64,000 nucleotides of DNA from positions 9,971,393 to 10,035,392 of the forward strand of contig JACDQD010000002.1 in assembly GCA_019843655.1 (NCBI GenBank). The letters are read 5' to 3'. Position numbers and translations under genes: made by a program. The notes under the pieces were generated by a model that did no database searches, was not told the origin of the DNA, and was given only the letters and a program-made list of their open reading frames with translations. The DNA comes from Lethocerus indicus. Lineage: Eukaryota > Arthropoda > Insecta > Hemiptera > Belostomatidae. The stretch's first letter is position 1. Every line of letters begins with the position of its first letter. Below are positions 1 through 12,577 of the stretch, piece after piece.

Positions 1-503
1 AACGAAAGTGATTAAGGTTGGAGTCGGTCTGGCTTTGTTCAAGGGAAAGCCAATAATTACAAAGAACTGATTGGATGCCGCCCGAATGAACTTTGTATTA
101 AAGTTGAAAGACGATATCCTGTTAACTCAACCGTGTAACAGAAAATTCGACATCAGAGAACCCTCACACTAATTATGGCTTCTAATAATCGCAAAGTGAA
201 ACATGAATCTGCACTACAGTTCTAATACCTACATACCTTTCTTACCTCCCGTTTTTTCAATCAAATCTCATTAGTCTCAGAAGTCTCATTACACTGTAGA
301 AGAATTAACGTAGGTACATGGACATTTTCACATGTTTTCCATTGTTTATATAAAGGTAAAAACGAAACGCTTCTTTATTTCATTACATTATTTAGATTCG
401 AAAGAAGAGAATTATTTTAGTGATACTGTTCATTCATGGTAACTCGTAATTCCTTTTTCCGGAATGAAATATTTAATCCAACATAGTACGCCTTATTGAA
501 AAG

Positions 504-570
504 AACGCCGCTAATGATACTAACCTGAATGCTGCTGTTTGTTGCTGGTTTGCGATACGAAGCCCCGTAC
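504..570 (-). repeat. Palindrome-ended repeat, copy E (inverted)
   Basis: Read on the minus strand this aligns well with the copy at 668-734: a GTACGGGGCTTCGTATCG start, CAAACCAGCAACAA, then GGTTAGTATCATTAGCGGCGTT. Its outer arms are less perfect than in the other copies. With 668-734 it forms an inverted pair about 100 bp apart. Confidence 0.6.
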
Positions 571-667
571 AATATTGAATCCGGGTGGTGGACCTAATTT
601 TTGCGCAGTTAAAATTGTTACTAATAAAAATGGATATTAATGATATAATTCAACACGAGCAATATTA

Positions 668-734
668 TACGGCGGTTTAGATCGGCAAGCCAGCAACAAC
701 GATGGTCATGCGGGTTAGCATCATAAGCGCCGTT
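668..734 (+). repeat. Palindrome-ended repeat, copy A
   Basis: It starts TACGGCGG and ends AAGCGCCGT, closing arms of about 7 bp. The interior holds ATCGGCAAGCCAGCAACAAC and GCGGGTTAGCAT, shared with the copies at 504-570 and 12578-12644. The flank GATTACGATGGGACCTACTG resembles the flank of the copy at 23659. Confidence 0.65.
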
Positions 735-2313
735 TTATTTCAAGATTACGATGGGACCTACTGTATTGGATTTAATGTCTCAGAGAATATTTAAGTATAA
801 TTAAAGAACAGAAAACTGGCGTTTTGATGTGGAACATGACATAGAAAATTTAAGACGGGAAAATTTAGGTTAGTGCTGGAGACTCCCGTAAATTGTACTC
901 TTTTTGAGCGAATATTGGTTGTTTTTTTTTCTGATTTATGCCTTTGCGTTACATTCCCGTACACAAAAAAGACGCGGCCGTCCGCATACGCAGATGGGGA
1001 ATGAGGAAAACTGGGATGTGGCAAAGAGGTAACTGTGGTCACTGGAGGGGTGTGTATGTGTTAAATATGGGCGCGTGTGCGCCACCCACAACAGAACTGG
1101 AAGTGGTCCAGAGAACCCCCCCCCCACCCGACCACTACTTCAAATGCGGCTGATATTCAATTCTCGTCCCTTTGTTAGTTTTCACAGCCGACAGAAACAA
1201 TATAGAGAAATGTCGCCAGCGTCCATTGTACAGCGGGACCAACCGCTGTGCCAGCGTGTTCGTTTCTTAACAGTATTTCCATTTCACAGCCAACGGAAGA
1301 AAGAATATTTCTGCCATTTTCGGTTTCTCGGGTACCGCTATTTTTTGTTGTTTTCCCGTTGCTAATATTCCCTCCTATATTCAGTCAAGATAGATGCCGA
1401 ATATCGGAGCCGTGAGAGCGCAAATAATATTCTGTTCGTAACTCTGAGTACTCTGTACTAGTCAACTTTATTAAACAATACAATATCTAGAGTAGAAAAT
1501 AATATTAAAAATGATGAATAATAATAATAACATCGTTAATAAGGAATGTGAATATGTTCCATTTTACCGTACTTATTAATTGTAGCTCCTGAAAAAAGCT
1601 ATATAAACAGAAATCATATTTATTTAGGTATCGAAATAAAAGGAATTATTCTGGCGATTATTCTTAGTATTCAAAATCGTGCGTAGTGTAGAGAGTACAG
1701 ATAAAGACTGTAGATATAATTGTTTTGGTTTGTTGAAATTAAACTGTCGTAAGTAAGAAATCTTTAGGTTGGCGTGCAGCATTTGTGTGTGGGCCAGTGT
1801 TTCGTGTAATAACAGTTTTCCAGAGGTTCAGGAGTGCTTAGGACTTCCGGTCACGTCCCGCTCCCTCCGACCTATATCACGTAAACCTATATATATCTCA
1901 CGTCCTACAAGTATCTCTTAATTTCAAGTTATTCCAAAATTAAGGTTAATCTCGGGGTAGGCGCGATCAATGAAACGCCAACCTCGAAAGTCTTTCCGAC
2001 TTCGTTGAATGTGAATAGAAGCATTTCAAATTTGTTATGAAATTGTCTTTTCTAATACATACAATAGGAAGAATGTTAAATTGATTTCAATAGCTGTCTA
2101 TACATTGCAGTTTCAACAAAATTAAAAAATAAATTAATGTTTTATGTTTATCAGAATTACAATTTTCCTTATTAAGGAAAAGGATTTGACTCATATATTA
2201 ATTTAAAGCCTTTGTATTGGGGGAGTAGACATTTATTTTACTTTCTTGCTGGAGCTAATATTGTGCAGGCAGTGATAACAGTTGAGATAAGAGATTATTA
2301 TTTTCTTGTGAAG

Positions 2314-2508
2314 GTGAAGGAAGACTGGAAATACGTGGCGATGGTTCTGGACCGGCTGTTCTTGTGGATCTTCACGCTGGCGGTTCTGGCGGGTACCGCG
2401 GGGATCATCCTCCAGGCCCCGACTCTGTACGACGACAGGATCCCGATTGACAAGGAGTACTCTGAACTTGGTGCCACGTCAGTGGTGAGGTGCCCTCCAC
2501 CACAATAA
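2314..2508 (+). CDS. Nicotinic acetylcholine receptor subunit, terminal coding exon (beta1-like)
   Basis: This exon encodes the C-terminal 64 residues of a cation-selective cys-loop receptor subunit of the postsynaptic membrane. It begins [14 protein letters not shown], the conserved end of the amphipathic pre-M4 helix. M4 follows ([19 protein letters not shown]), then an extracellular tail with [14 protein letters not shown] and a TAA stop at 2506-2508. By recollection of the family, the LQAPTLYD tail fits insect nAChR beta1 (Drosophila ARD type) better than the alpha subunits with an APHIF-type tail. The start is set at the AG of TTTTCTTGTGAAG, phase 0. An alternative acceptor at 2267-2268 would add 15 residues foreign to the family. 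The earlier exons lie off the left edge. The frame is intact, with no sign of decay. The family call is firm; the subunit call is less so. Confidence 0.85.
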   Translation: MKEDWKYVAMVLDRLFLWIFTLAVLAGTAGIILQAPTLYDDRIPIDKEYSELGATSVVRCPPPQ

Positions 2509-5500
2509 CACCACTTAGTCCACAATATAGCACCATGTCAGACTTAGCTGTATAGTCATTGTCGCTTCTTTCCACTCCTATCAGTTTACAACACACAAAA
2601 ACATACATACACACACGCACACACATCCCTTGAATATTATTTTTGCTTTTACATAATCCAGAGGTGTGGTTATCACTGACCAAGTAAATGAGTTATGCAG
2701 TAATTATCATTCATTAAAATTATTCATTAATAAATTAAAATTAAAAGTAAAAAATTAGACATATGCGATATACATTCTTGATGAACACCAAGTATAATAT
2801 AATTTAATTTGTAATATTGAATCTATATAAACACAATTTAAAATAAATTATATGGCTGATATCTATAAATATAAATTAAACACTATGATAAACAAATTAA
2901 AGATTGTATTAAAACTAAAATTTAAGTTGTATCCACCCAAATATTAATTATGAAAGTTTAAAATGTTTTTCCTTAAATATTTCATGCCATTCTTAATATT
3001 ATTTTACCCTTATTTATCATAAATAATTTATAATAAATAATACAGTAAACTAAAATGCATTAAAAAAAATAACTATCAATTTTATAATTCCTGTTGACAC
3101 CTAATTTCTGAACAATATTTTAACCCATTAAAATATTATTTCATCTTCAGAACAAATTCGAGTAATGAGTTCATAACTATCATTTAGTCAAATTTTAATT
3201 CACTAAATCATGATGTAAATAAATAATAATGCCAATTAATTATTATTATTACTAAAGTATTTTCTTTCTTTCTTTCATTCATGTGTACAAAAGTGGATAC
3301 ATTTTCGCATTTAATTAAGGAATGTGCATTTGCAATTAATTAAAATTTATTTCAGCTGCTCTGTACATATATGGAGAACAAATGGTATTTTGACATAAAT
3401 ATATACCCCACTATTCTTAACAACCCACCTACAAATTAATTTAATTTAATGGTGCTTTAGTTTGTTTGCCTGCAAAATTATTTATTCCTGAATAGCATAG
3501 TATATACTGCATTCATCATGACAGTTATTTTATTGATATTCCATTATTTCATTTAGCTTTGCTGGTTTTTAGTGTATTTATTTATGTTACAAATTATTTC
3601 GGTACAAATTCGGCATGGCTTTATGGATATAGTCAGTAATGACAATGGAATTGTCATCTGTGTTATTCAATTTTTAATATCATTTTGTTTTCTTTTTCTA
3701 AAATGGTATTAATTTTATTTTCGTAAAACAGTATTATACATTTGTCTTCATTTAAATATTTTAAATTTATCAATATTCACCAAGTACCAGTTATTAAATC
3801 AATGTAGACAAATTTTACATTTAAAAATTAATTATTAATAATAAGTACATTGTAAATGTATTAATATATGCACAAATAATTCTCATTAATATAATTTCTT
3901 GTAAATAATATAATACATTTTTATTAATAATATTCAAATTTGTTATAGGTGATAATGTGTCTTGAATGCAAATTTATTTTACTGTTTTCAGATTAAAAAA
4001 CTAGCAAAGTGAAAAACTAAGTATCCCAGTTATATGATGACATCAATATCATATTCTCAGCCATCTGTAAAATAATTTGAATCTACTGTTACATGTTAAT
4101 AGTAAGATTTAGCCATTTTATAAACTACTATTCAGTTTTAACTTCAAAGTAAAAATTGTTGTAAATACATAATAATTTAGTATATTTATACAAATTCAAG
4201 TTTGTATTTAATAGTGGATTAACCCTAAAATAAAGATCATAGAGAAGGAATTGAATACTTGTATACATTAACATTTTTAACTAAATGTATTTTGTGGGTT
4301 TCTATTGCAAAGAAATTTTTTAAATAATAACATTATTAATCCACATTGTGATTGAATAATAATTCTGGGCTTACATTGAGGACAAATGTAAAACAACTAT
4401 AGTGAATAACCTGATAGAAACCATTTTGTAATTTAGTTTTTAATGGATAGATATGATATGATTCATCTGTTGACATTCGTATGAATAAATCATGATGGAT
4501 TGCATTATTCTTTACATAGAATGAATAAACCACTAAAATAGCCCCTTAAAAACACAGTAGATAATTGTTTATTGAAAAGTGTTGATTGTAAATGGATTGC
4601 CTAAAACAATGTTACTACTATTTTATGGAGCAGAATAATTATTTTTTTTGCTATCTTCATTTGTAAGTTTGTTGTTTATAAAATGTTCCACATATTTGTT
4701 AGCTTTTCAGATATATGGGAGAAAGTACTTGATTTCTGCTGGAAAAATTTTCTTCCTTCCCCTTTTTTGTTTTGTATTTCTTTAATTAATATTATTCTAT
4801 TATTTCTCCTATCTATGAAGATTAATACATCATTGTTCAATGAGTTGCTATTTCTTTAATAAATTTTAATTACAGATGGTCTATACCATATTTGAAAACT
4901 GTAAATGGCAAACATTCTTACATAATTTGAGCATAAAACCAGCTTTGGTTGATAATAATGGGAACCAATAAACATTAGATGCAAGCTTTTTTTGCTTTAA
5001 TAGGGAAACAGAGAATGGGTAAATAATAAGTGAGTATGATCACATTATACCATATTGAACTGTTTGGATCTGTGAACAGAATTGGCAATTGATTTTAATT
5101 ACTTTTTTACATTTTAAAAATGTATGCAATAAAATCATTTTTTAAATTTTTGACCAGTTTTTGAGGAAATAATTTACCCATTCAACCTAGAAATAATACA
5201 GTGTTAGATGATCATTAATTATTTGTGTAGTGAGACTTGTAGCATTGAAATTAAAACGTCTGAGGAAGTGCTAGATTATGTGTATATTAAAATTTGATTT
5301 GTTAATGAAAAAAAAAATTGTGCAATGTGCACTGATAATAATATAGTGATTTAAAAAATGTGAAGAATTTATATTATTTTGTATTAGTAATAAGATAATT
5401 ATATATGGTCTTATATAACTATAAGCAAAATAAGATGGATACTATATTCATTGATTGTTGTTAAGTATGTAGTGATGTCAGAACAATATAAGAGACATAT

Positions 5501-6380
5501 ATTGATTGTTAAGTGTTGACATATCTTTGTTTATATTCATTTATTTAAACAAGTAATTGGAGACATTCAAATGTTAATTCTGATATACAAAATTCTTAGA
5601 ATCACAATTACATTTTAGGAAAGTAAAAATATATAATAACAGTCTCTAATATCATTCATTATGTTCTGGCATCTTTATGTGTGTGAATAATATAATATAT
5701 ATTAAAGTTAATAAAGTAAGTTATGTTGTTTGTAGATAGCTTTCTACTACATGAAATGAACGATAAATTTATATAGATTGCATTTAAATGAATAAAAAGG
5801 AAACAATTGTTAAAATTTATACAGTTATTTTATACAATAAAGACCTATAAAAGTGTTGATGTATAGGCCTGTTATGGTTCACATATTGAAATGATTGTAA
5901 GGGTTAACTGTTTTGTACAGACTTTACTGGATCTGTTGGAATTGATGTTTAGTAATAGCTCAGTTTGAATTATACAGTAGGATTGTACAATAAATATTGC
6001 CATAAATATTTGTATTATTGTTCACAACAATTATGATTATTCCCCTGCCTGTTGATCCTTCCTTTTATTACTGAAAACAAGTACTCTTGTCCAAGTAATG
6101 ACAATTTCAGAATAAATAATCCGTGAATTATGGATTTCGTTGATTAACACTTTGATAATATAGTAGTAACTATTTCATTGTTTAAACAAAAAAAAATAAA
6201 ATAATACCTATTAAAACCTTATTTTAACAAATAATCAGCCCATGACTAATTAAGTTTGTAATTTCTTGACAATAAGTTCAGCTGTTAGATAGGCATTTAA
6301 ATTAATCTAATCTCAGAATAATGGGATCAGGATAAAATTATAAATAATAATAATAATAAAATACAGTAATTTTTTAAAGG
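2509..6380 (+). other. Very AT-rich stretch, probable long 3'UTR of the nAChR gene
   Basis: From the stop codon to about 6380 the sequence is uniformly AT-rich, without the (TA)n microsatellites or dispersed repeats common elsewhere here, and without a credible coding region. It contains many AATAAA and ATTTA motifs. AATAAA at 5836-5841 followed by GTGTTGATGT at 5853-5862 looks like a usable distal poly(A) signal. An early AATAAA at 2729-2734 lacks an obvious GU-rich follow-up. Three TGTAAATA motifs (3214-3221, 3900-3907, 4160-4167) match the Pumilio consensus, although such matches arise by chance in AT-rich DNA. Composition changes abruptly at about 6384. The UTR reading is inference. Confidence 0.4.
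5836..5862 (+). terminator. Candidate distal poly(A) signal
   Basis: AATAAA at 5836-5841 is followed 11 nt later by a G/U-rich element, GTGTTGATGT. It would serve the nAChR transcript. AATAAA is frequent in this AT-rich stretch, so the assignment is weak. Confidence 0.25.
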
Positions 6381-6383
6381 TGA

Positions 6384-6720
6384 GTGAAGGTTTCCGCGAC
6401 CAGAACTTGAATTGTCACTGACTGGCTGCCGGTGATATCGCGTGATGTGGGAAGAATATCAGTTGGCCGGGGTTACCCCCCAGCTGTTCCGAGATTTTTC
6501 CTGCTTTTGGAAACCACCAGAGAGGGCTCCATTGAATGGGGCCCTCTCGGGTGTTGTCTGCTTCCGACTGATGGAACTCCTACAGGTTCCATCATCAGGG
6601 ACTGGAGTGGGGGGCTGATTTCAGACAACCCCGATAGTCCCGAGACCACCACGGCCCCTTCATCTCTCCAGCGTCTCCAAAAATTATATATATCGCCGAC
6701 ATTGAAAATCATTGATGTAT
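6384..6720. repeat. GC-rich intergenic island with two stable hairpins, possible mobile repeat
   Basis: This is a sharply GC-rich block between the AT-rich stretch and the next gene. It holds a hairpin at 6520-6548 (GAGAGGGC, a T/G wobble, CCAT, loop TGA, ATGG, GCCCTCTC) and a second at 6570-6593 (GATGGAAC pairing with GTTCCATC). Both strands are open for about 80-138 codons. The translations resemble no family I know, and the openness probably reflects composition and symmetry. It could be a short dispersed repeat or a structured regulatory element. No second copy is seen in the window. Confidence 0.35.
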
Positions 6721-7438
6721 CTGGTATTTGGTGTTGTGAAACATTATGTCTTCTGTCGCTTTTACAACATACCGGGGATCTACAAAAAATAAGAATAAAG
6801 TATTTTCAAGTATTTTCAAAGTTTTCTATTTTCAAGAATAGAAAATAATTAAATTTCACTCGGGATTATAAAATAATCACAATGGACATCGTTAGTTTAA
6901 GAATGATGCCACAAACTGGTGATAATTTTTTGTCTCGAGTTATAGCGCGAAACTAACACCATCTTAGCCTTCGAGTATGGTAACGAGTTAGTTATGGCGT
7001 TAAGTGGGTTGAGAAGGGAAATTTTTTGAAAAGGACGTACCTTGGGAACGGTTTGATAACTTTGGGGCATTGTGGTTGTTTTAAATGTTTTAAGCACGAT
7101 GGACGGTGGTTTCAAACGTTTTAATTCCTCCTATGCTACTACACTTTCCCCCACAATCCATATGCCCAAGAGGAATCCAGAAATATTCTATAAATATCGT
7201 AATTATTATACACGTCTAAATTATTTTTAGAACGTAGATTAAAAAGGCCGTTTTGGACAATATAATCGGTTGTTTTAATTTCTTTGGAAATCCTTTTGTA
7301 GAATATTGTGATGTCGACGTTGTTGTACACAAAACACACAAGCACACATAACAGAATTTAACTAATGTTTTCGTTCCACGCTCCAAAAGCCCTAAACTTT
7401 AAATCCTTCGATCGTAGTTCCAACCAGCAGTATGATGA
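6721..7438. other. Intergenic sequence, no supported gene
   Basis: AT-rich sequence between the hairpin island and the promoter-like segment. I see no coding region, RNA gene or repeat here. Confidence 0.5.
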
Positions 7439-7595
7439 GTGACTAAAAATAGTGAAACTGTATGTGGGTGTGTTGGTGTTGTTGTTGAAACATGCGCAGT
7501 TGTGTTGGCGCGCGGTGGTGTGTGTGGCGGTAGTGTGAGTGGGGCAGACAGTCATCAGTTGGTCGCCGCCGCCTCGGCCTCCACCGCCCCCAAAC
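7439..7595 (+). promoter_or_regulatory. Promoter / 5'UTR-like segment of the chloride-channel gene
   Basis: A GC- and CpG-rich segment lies immediately upstream of the signal-peptide ATG, in contrast to the AT-rich surroundings. TCAGTT at 7555-7560 resembles an arthropod initiator and would give a 5'UTR of about 40 nt. No clear TATA box or downstream promoter element is seen. The start-codon context CAAACATG is favourable for insects. The exact transcription start cannot be set from sequence alone. Confidence 0.4.
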
Positions 7596-7666
7596 ATGAG
7601 ACTCCTCACGCCCGTTCTACCGCTCTACTGCCTACTAATATTAGTCCAACATCAAATACCGGCCGC
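7596..7666 (+). CDS. Ligand-gated chloride channel subunit, exon 1 (signal peptide)
   Basis: The exon starts at ATG 7596 and encodes 23 residues plus two bases of codon 24. The peptide has a basic start (MR), a hydrophobic core (LLTPVLPLYCLLILV) and a plausible signal-peptidase site near IPAA at the exon end. The donor GTGAGTATT follows GC at 7665-7666, giving phase 2. It joins in frame to the G at 28401, making Ala24. A signal-peptide first exon is usual for cys-loop receptors, whose N-terminus is extracellular. The assignment rests on the phase match and on the clear receptor sequence in the next three exons. On its own the peptide would not be diagnostic. Confidence 0.8.
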
Positions 7667-8922
7667 GTGAGTATTCCAAGCACCTATAATAATTGGTACA
7701 GAATTGAACAAGTTACTATTGGTCGCCGGTTAAAGAATAGCAACGAAAATCGTTGCTGTGATATCGAACTGTTATTTTTAAAAATCCAGTTCAAACGATA
7801 AAAGGATATTAATTAATATTCGACTTTTGTGCTAAACGAAGGCAGACACTCTTTCTTTTGGAATAAGAGAAAGTTTTGAATATTTTGGTATTTTGGTTTG
7901 ATGCTTTGTTAATATTAACAGCACTTTGTTGTTCAGCAACTCTGTTCAATATCTTTACAGATTAAACATTCCAGTATAATTTACCAAAATGCTTGTAATA
8001 AAGTTAAAGAAACATATAACTTCGTCACGCCCACATGGGTTCAAAGTCTTGCCATTGAGAAACAATCAATTCATTCAAAGATCCGCTTGTTGCCAACCAG
8101 TAGTGCCTGTACTATGGCTGAGTTGCCATGTGTTTCCCGTTCACTTACACTCAATGAATATGATCAATCGTGTCTTTTCTGAGCACTCCAACTTGTTGGG
8201 GACTATGCAGACCCAGCTGTGGTCTTTTCTTATCGTTAGTTACACCCGTTTAGAAACGTGTAGCGGTACTAACTTCATTGAGGTTTAGCTTGAGGTCCAT
8301 AACAGCTAGAGTGAACAGTATATTGCACGAGTTATTAAACGTTAATAGAATAAATATCTTAAATTCCGAATATGAACTAGATAGGTGTACATAAAATTGA
8401 AGCGGAATAATCACTCTAATGTCCAAAGAAACTTCACAATTTATTCATTCGAGCCACAGAATTGCTAAAATAAATTATGCTAACATCGTTTGCATCAATT
8501 TATTACCTACTAACTTTATTGTATCGACTGTATGTGTGGACCAAAGTCTTTTTGAATAAAAGGCCCGCAGGCCCTGAATTATCGCTCATTTGCATTTAAA
8601 TAAAATTTATCGCAAACTTTTTCACTTCGGATGAATCAATAGTCGATTTTTCGGTGAAAATTAGTGAGCAATTTTTTTTTGAGATATTTTTCTGGTAGGG
8701 TTGTAAAACACATACAATTCATTTGATTTGCGAATCAAAACAGACAACATAAATAATTCTTTTTATTTCGCGGAGTGTACTTAAACTCGATTAGTAAGCA
8801 TTAAAGCTGAATGTTATGTTTTAACTTAGCAAAGAAATGAACAGTACCAACAATTGTTTTATATATTATAAAAATGAAACATACAATTTTTGTTCGATAG
8901 TAACCGAAAATGGGCTACGTTA

Positions 8923-8955
8923 TATATAACTTAACATATAATGTTATGTTATATA
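8923..8955. repeat. 33-bp near-palindrome
   Basis: TATATAAC at 8923-8930 is mirrored by GTTATATA at 8948-8955, and most internal positions also pair. It is AT-rich, so partly chance. Confidence 0.5.
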
Positions 8956-9381
8956 CAACATTTCAAATAAATAACAATGTTTTTAACAGTTCACCCATGA
9001 AATGGGGAGGATTTATTTCCATATACTCTTTCCCGAGTCCAGAAAGTGGACCACAGTATGTAACTGATAATATACATTTTTTGTATGATATTATTCCTTA
9101 ACCAAATGAAGGTACGTTTCCAGCTGGAACCGTAACAAGAGCCAACACTGCCTATGACAGCGGCTCAACTCCGGCTGATCTGGACGATATTATGAGTAAA
9201 GAGTAACTATATACCAAGTATAAATATAGATGCGTTATCGCTTGCTAGGGCACATTGTTTTATTTATTGTAAATTTCAGTCCTGCCCTATAATTAGTAAT
9301 ATCGTGACTACAAAACGGGATAAACAGCAATAACATCACTAGACTATTAATAATACATTCGATGTACTTTAGATGTGAAAA

Positions 9382-9407
9382 ATGTTAACACTATCATGTG
9401 TTAACAT
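9382..9407. repeat. Inverted repeat with 10-bp arms and 6-nt loop
   Basis: ATGTTAACAC at 9382-9391 pairs perfectly with GTGTTAACAT at 9398-9407. A 15-bp palindrome, CATTCTGACAGAATG, lies further along at 9743-9757. Confidence 0.6.
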
Positions 9408-12309
9408 GTGTTCATTTATGTGTGAAGTAAACTCTTGACTATGCACTAAATATGTGGTCGGACGTTCCATACATATTTCAGGGTTATCTGAAAACCTGTT
9501 TATAGGTGAATTAGAATTAATTTAGGAATTGAATTTGTGTATCCGTCGCCCACAGGTCAAGTCATATAATCAACGATTACCGTTCCAAGTTGCACACAGA
9601 TCTATCATCCCATAGCAAGTGGCTATGGCCAGCCCTCCTGGAGGTTGTCGCTCTCAACAAGTTTCATTAATCATACCAGCGATGGGTAGAGGTACATCGC
9701 GTACTTTATGGTTAGGCCGGTTGGTAGATTTCGGCGCGGTGACATTCTGACAGAATGCTCAGTGACTCACTACATAACTGAGGCAATACTACCGAAAATG
9801 GCGAAAGGACGAAACAGGCATACATAAGCATAACCGCTACCGATCCTATTATTATCAAGCGTACGCCATTTTGTTTCAGAATTTTAAATGCATTTTTACT
9901 TAAAATATAAGTTAATTTTATTTAATAATATGTCAATTATTTTATTGTAACCTTTAAGAAGTTATAAAATAATAATAAATACAATATTAAAATACAATAA
10001 AATGAGTGCAGATCTGTTCAGTGATTGATATATTCAATAATTAATGGGTTGTAACTCTAATATAAATTCTACAAATGATTCAAGCTATATTAGTGAAAAT
10101 TGAATCCAGATCTAATTCCATTATCTAGTTTCATGATCTAATAACCGTGAGCCAAAAAGCCTCGGAAATAAAGTTCTAAACAGGATCCTAAGATATTGTC
10201 TCTCGATTCCGAACGCCGTTTTCAATATCTCAGTTTCAAGCTACAAAACAGATTTTTGTCTGAATAGTAGCGGAGGAAGAGACACGACTCGCCTTTGTCT
10301 AGACATAAAAAGTGTGCTCGCCATCCTCCCAAGGGAATTTCATATTACAAAATTATACAGTTTGAAGATCCTTCCGATGTAAATATTGACAGGGTATGGA
10401 TGGGCTCACTTCGCTTAATTATGCGAAAATTTATTAAATGCACTCAACGCCCAGTTGGACAGGTATATTCCAGTTTTGAGTACTTTACATTAACGCCAAT
10501 ATAAACCCCCATTATAAAATTTTGGCCAGATAAACCACTATTTCCAAATTTCTTATTAATTAATTTTAAATCTATACGCTCTGTATCTATCCTCACTGTA
10601 GACAAGCGCAAAAATTATGTTTCAGTTGAACTTTGAATTTCAAAGACTACTCATTAGTATTACTTTTTCAAGTCCTTTAATAACTATTTTTATCTATCTA
10701 TCTTAAATATTCTCAATTTGAGATCCTTGAATTGAGCATCGACTTGGGTCAAATTAATTGTTTCTACGACAAATTTATATATAAAATGGAATACAATGTA
10801 AAATTGTACGGAATCTATAATTATATACCACGAAGATACAAAATAGGCACTCATTTTTATGTGTTGGGACAAAGTGAGGAGTTGTATATTTGCTGTCGCC
10901 CTTTTCCACATACGACTTAATGAACGAATGAATTTAACTTTCATACGGCGCCGTCAGGAATATGTCATATCATGGCCAGGATTTTTACGCGGGTGTAAAC
11001 CCGACTCATATCAACGGCGAATAATATAGGCATCAACCATCAACACCGTTGGTCAGTGACTCACCTCGTTGGACAAAGTCGCACGCATTTATATACTCTC
11101 GTTTACAATGCTTACTTGGATTAACTCGAATCTGTAACAAACAGTTATTAATCCTTCCTAAATTACAAAACTGAACACTTCAATTCAGTAAACTAATTTA
11201 AAATGATATTATTTCGTTTGAATGTTTTGAAAGCGATTTCGATAAAATTATGTAGATAAGCGACGCAAATTGGATTACGTTAAATAGAACGAAACTAATA
11301 TTGTTGACATGTGAATAGATAGAGTGAATTGTGTTTAATTTTTGATTCGAAAATATTCAATTTGGAACCTTCCTGTCCTTGGTTGTCCCATGTATTTCAA
11401 CTGCGTTCCTTCCAACGCTATTTTAACTCTAAGAAGAAAAAATCGCAGGCTCTAGGTATGAGAAATGAGGTGGATGTTGAGCGTCTAAATTTAGTTAAAA
11501 TCTGAGAAACGACCTTTGGGGAATGTGCTGGTTCACTGCCAATGAAGCGAAAATGTGGAATTGTGAAACCCTAAAGTGCTTGGTCCAGAGTCTCTATTTT
11601 TGACATTTCCTCCGACACCAGAAAACATCAAGTTGTAATTCTCCGATGAATAATTTCGGGTCACGCCAAAACAAACTTGTCAACTTGTAACATTGTGTAT
11701 GTGTTTATATTTTTTTCCTGTCGAACGCCATATGATAAACTTACGCTTCATTATATCTTTTAGTACGTCCGAAAAGGGTAGTTAAACTCTATTTCTAACG
11801 TGAATTCGATCTTGTGGTGTTGGTTGTTTAAGTGGTTTAAAAAATGATTTAACTCCTCTTTTCCGCGGTCGAGACAGATTCCAATGTCTCGATATTCGTA
11901 CATTGGAAAATTTCCCTCATAATATGATGTTCAGGGAACTTAAGGGGGTATAGATAAGAGCGATGTCGGCGTTTTATCGCTGAGTAGGGCCGTAGGCTCA
12001 TTGAGATAGGCGTCGTGGAGGCGGCGGGCGAGTGGGGGAGGCGTGTGCCCTGAAGAGGAGCCCGAATTTCGGTCGAAAGTCGTTAGGCGGAACGTGGTAA
12101 TAAAAAAAGGGGGCGAAGCCAGGACCAGTAAGCTGAACAAAATCAACAAGTCGAGTGCCACCCTACGAGAGTCGATACCAAGCCTCAGACAGGGTGTGAC
12201 CGACACCAACCAAGTAAATAATCATTACATACTAAACCAGCAACATTATTGGTAACAAATTAATTAAATATAATTTAATCGTTCATTAAACTACAGGCCA
12301 AATAGCGAA

Positions 12310-12312
<3 letters not shown>

Positions 12313-12342
<30 letters not shown>
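12313..12342. repeat. (TA)n microsatellite
   Basis: Uninterrupted TA dinucleotide run. On the minus strand it lies downstream of a tRNA-like A-box motif at 12419-12429. Confidence 0.95.
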
Positions 12343-12346
<4 letters not shown>

Positions 12347-12402
12347 TTTTTCGTTTATTTTTAGTAAAAAATATATAATTCAAAATACATATTTGTAGAG
12401 GT

Positions 12403-12437
12403 CTATACTAGCGGTTCCCCACTGAGCTAGGCAAATT
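12403..12437 (-). repeat. Possible tRNA-derived SINE head (A-box only)
   Basis: On the minus strand TAGCTCAGTGG (12419-12429) matches the Pol III A-box consensus. The (TA)n tract at 12313-12342 would then be the 3' tail. No B-box is visible between them, so this is either a truncated SINE or coincidence. Confidence 0.25.
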
Positions 12438-12577
12438 GTGGCTGTTATTAATTATGATCCAGGGTAAATATCAGCAGTTATAACATAAATTACAAACATT
12501 GTCCGTTAGCCGTTTAGCATAGGAAAATAGTGCTTAAAGCATAAAAATTGTGCAGGTAAAATCAAACACTTACCTTA

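Larger units (their letters stand above)
1..2313 (+). other. Last intron of the nAChR subunit gene (left part missing)
   Basis: No receptor-like coding sequence is visible upstream of the exon at 2314, so this stretch is read as the 3' part of the intron before the terminal exon. The exon encoding M1-M3 and the intracellular loop should lie left of the window. It is mostly AT-rich. It holds an inverted pair of a palindrome-ended repeat (504-570 and 668-734), a GC-richer patch at about 960-1150, and a run of ten C at 1116-1125. The acceptor end, TTTTCTTGTGAAG just before 2314, has a pyrimidine-rich tract. Short open frames here look like chance. Confidence 0.6.

Noticed and set aside
2267..2313. 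Alternative acceptor for the nAChR exon (TTGTGCAG)
   Set aside because: It would add 15 residues unlike any nAChR before VKEDWKY; the acceptor ending at 2313 fits the family boundary.
6432..6848. Open frame of 138 codons in the intergenic GC island
   Set aside because: It overlaps two palindromic hairpins and an equally open minus strand, and no protein motif is seen.
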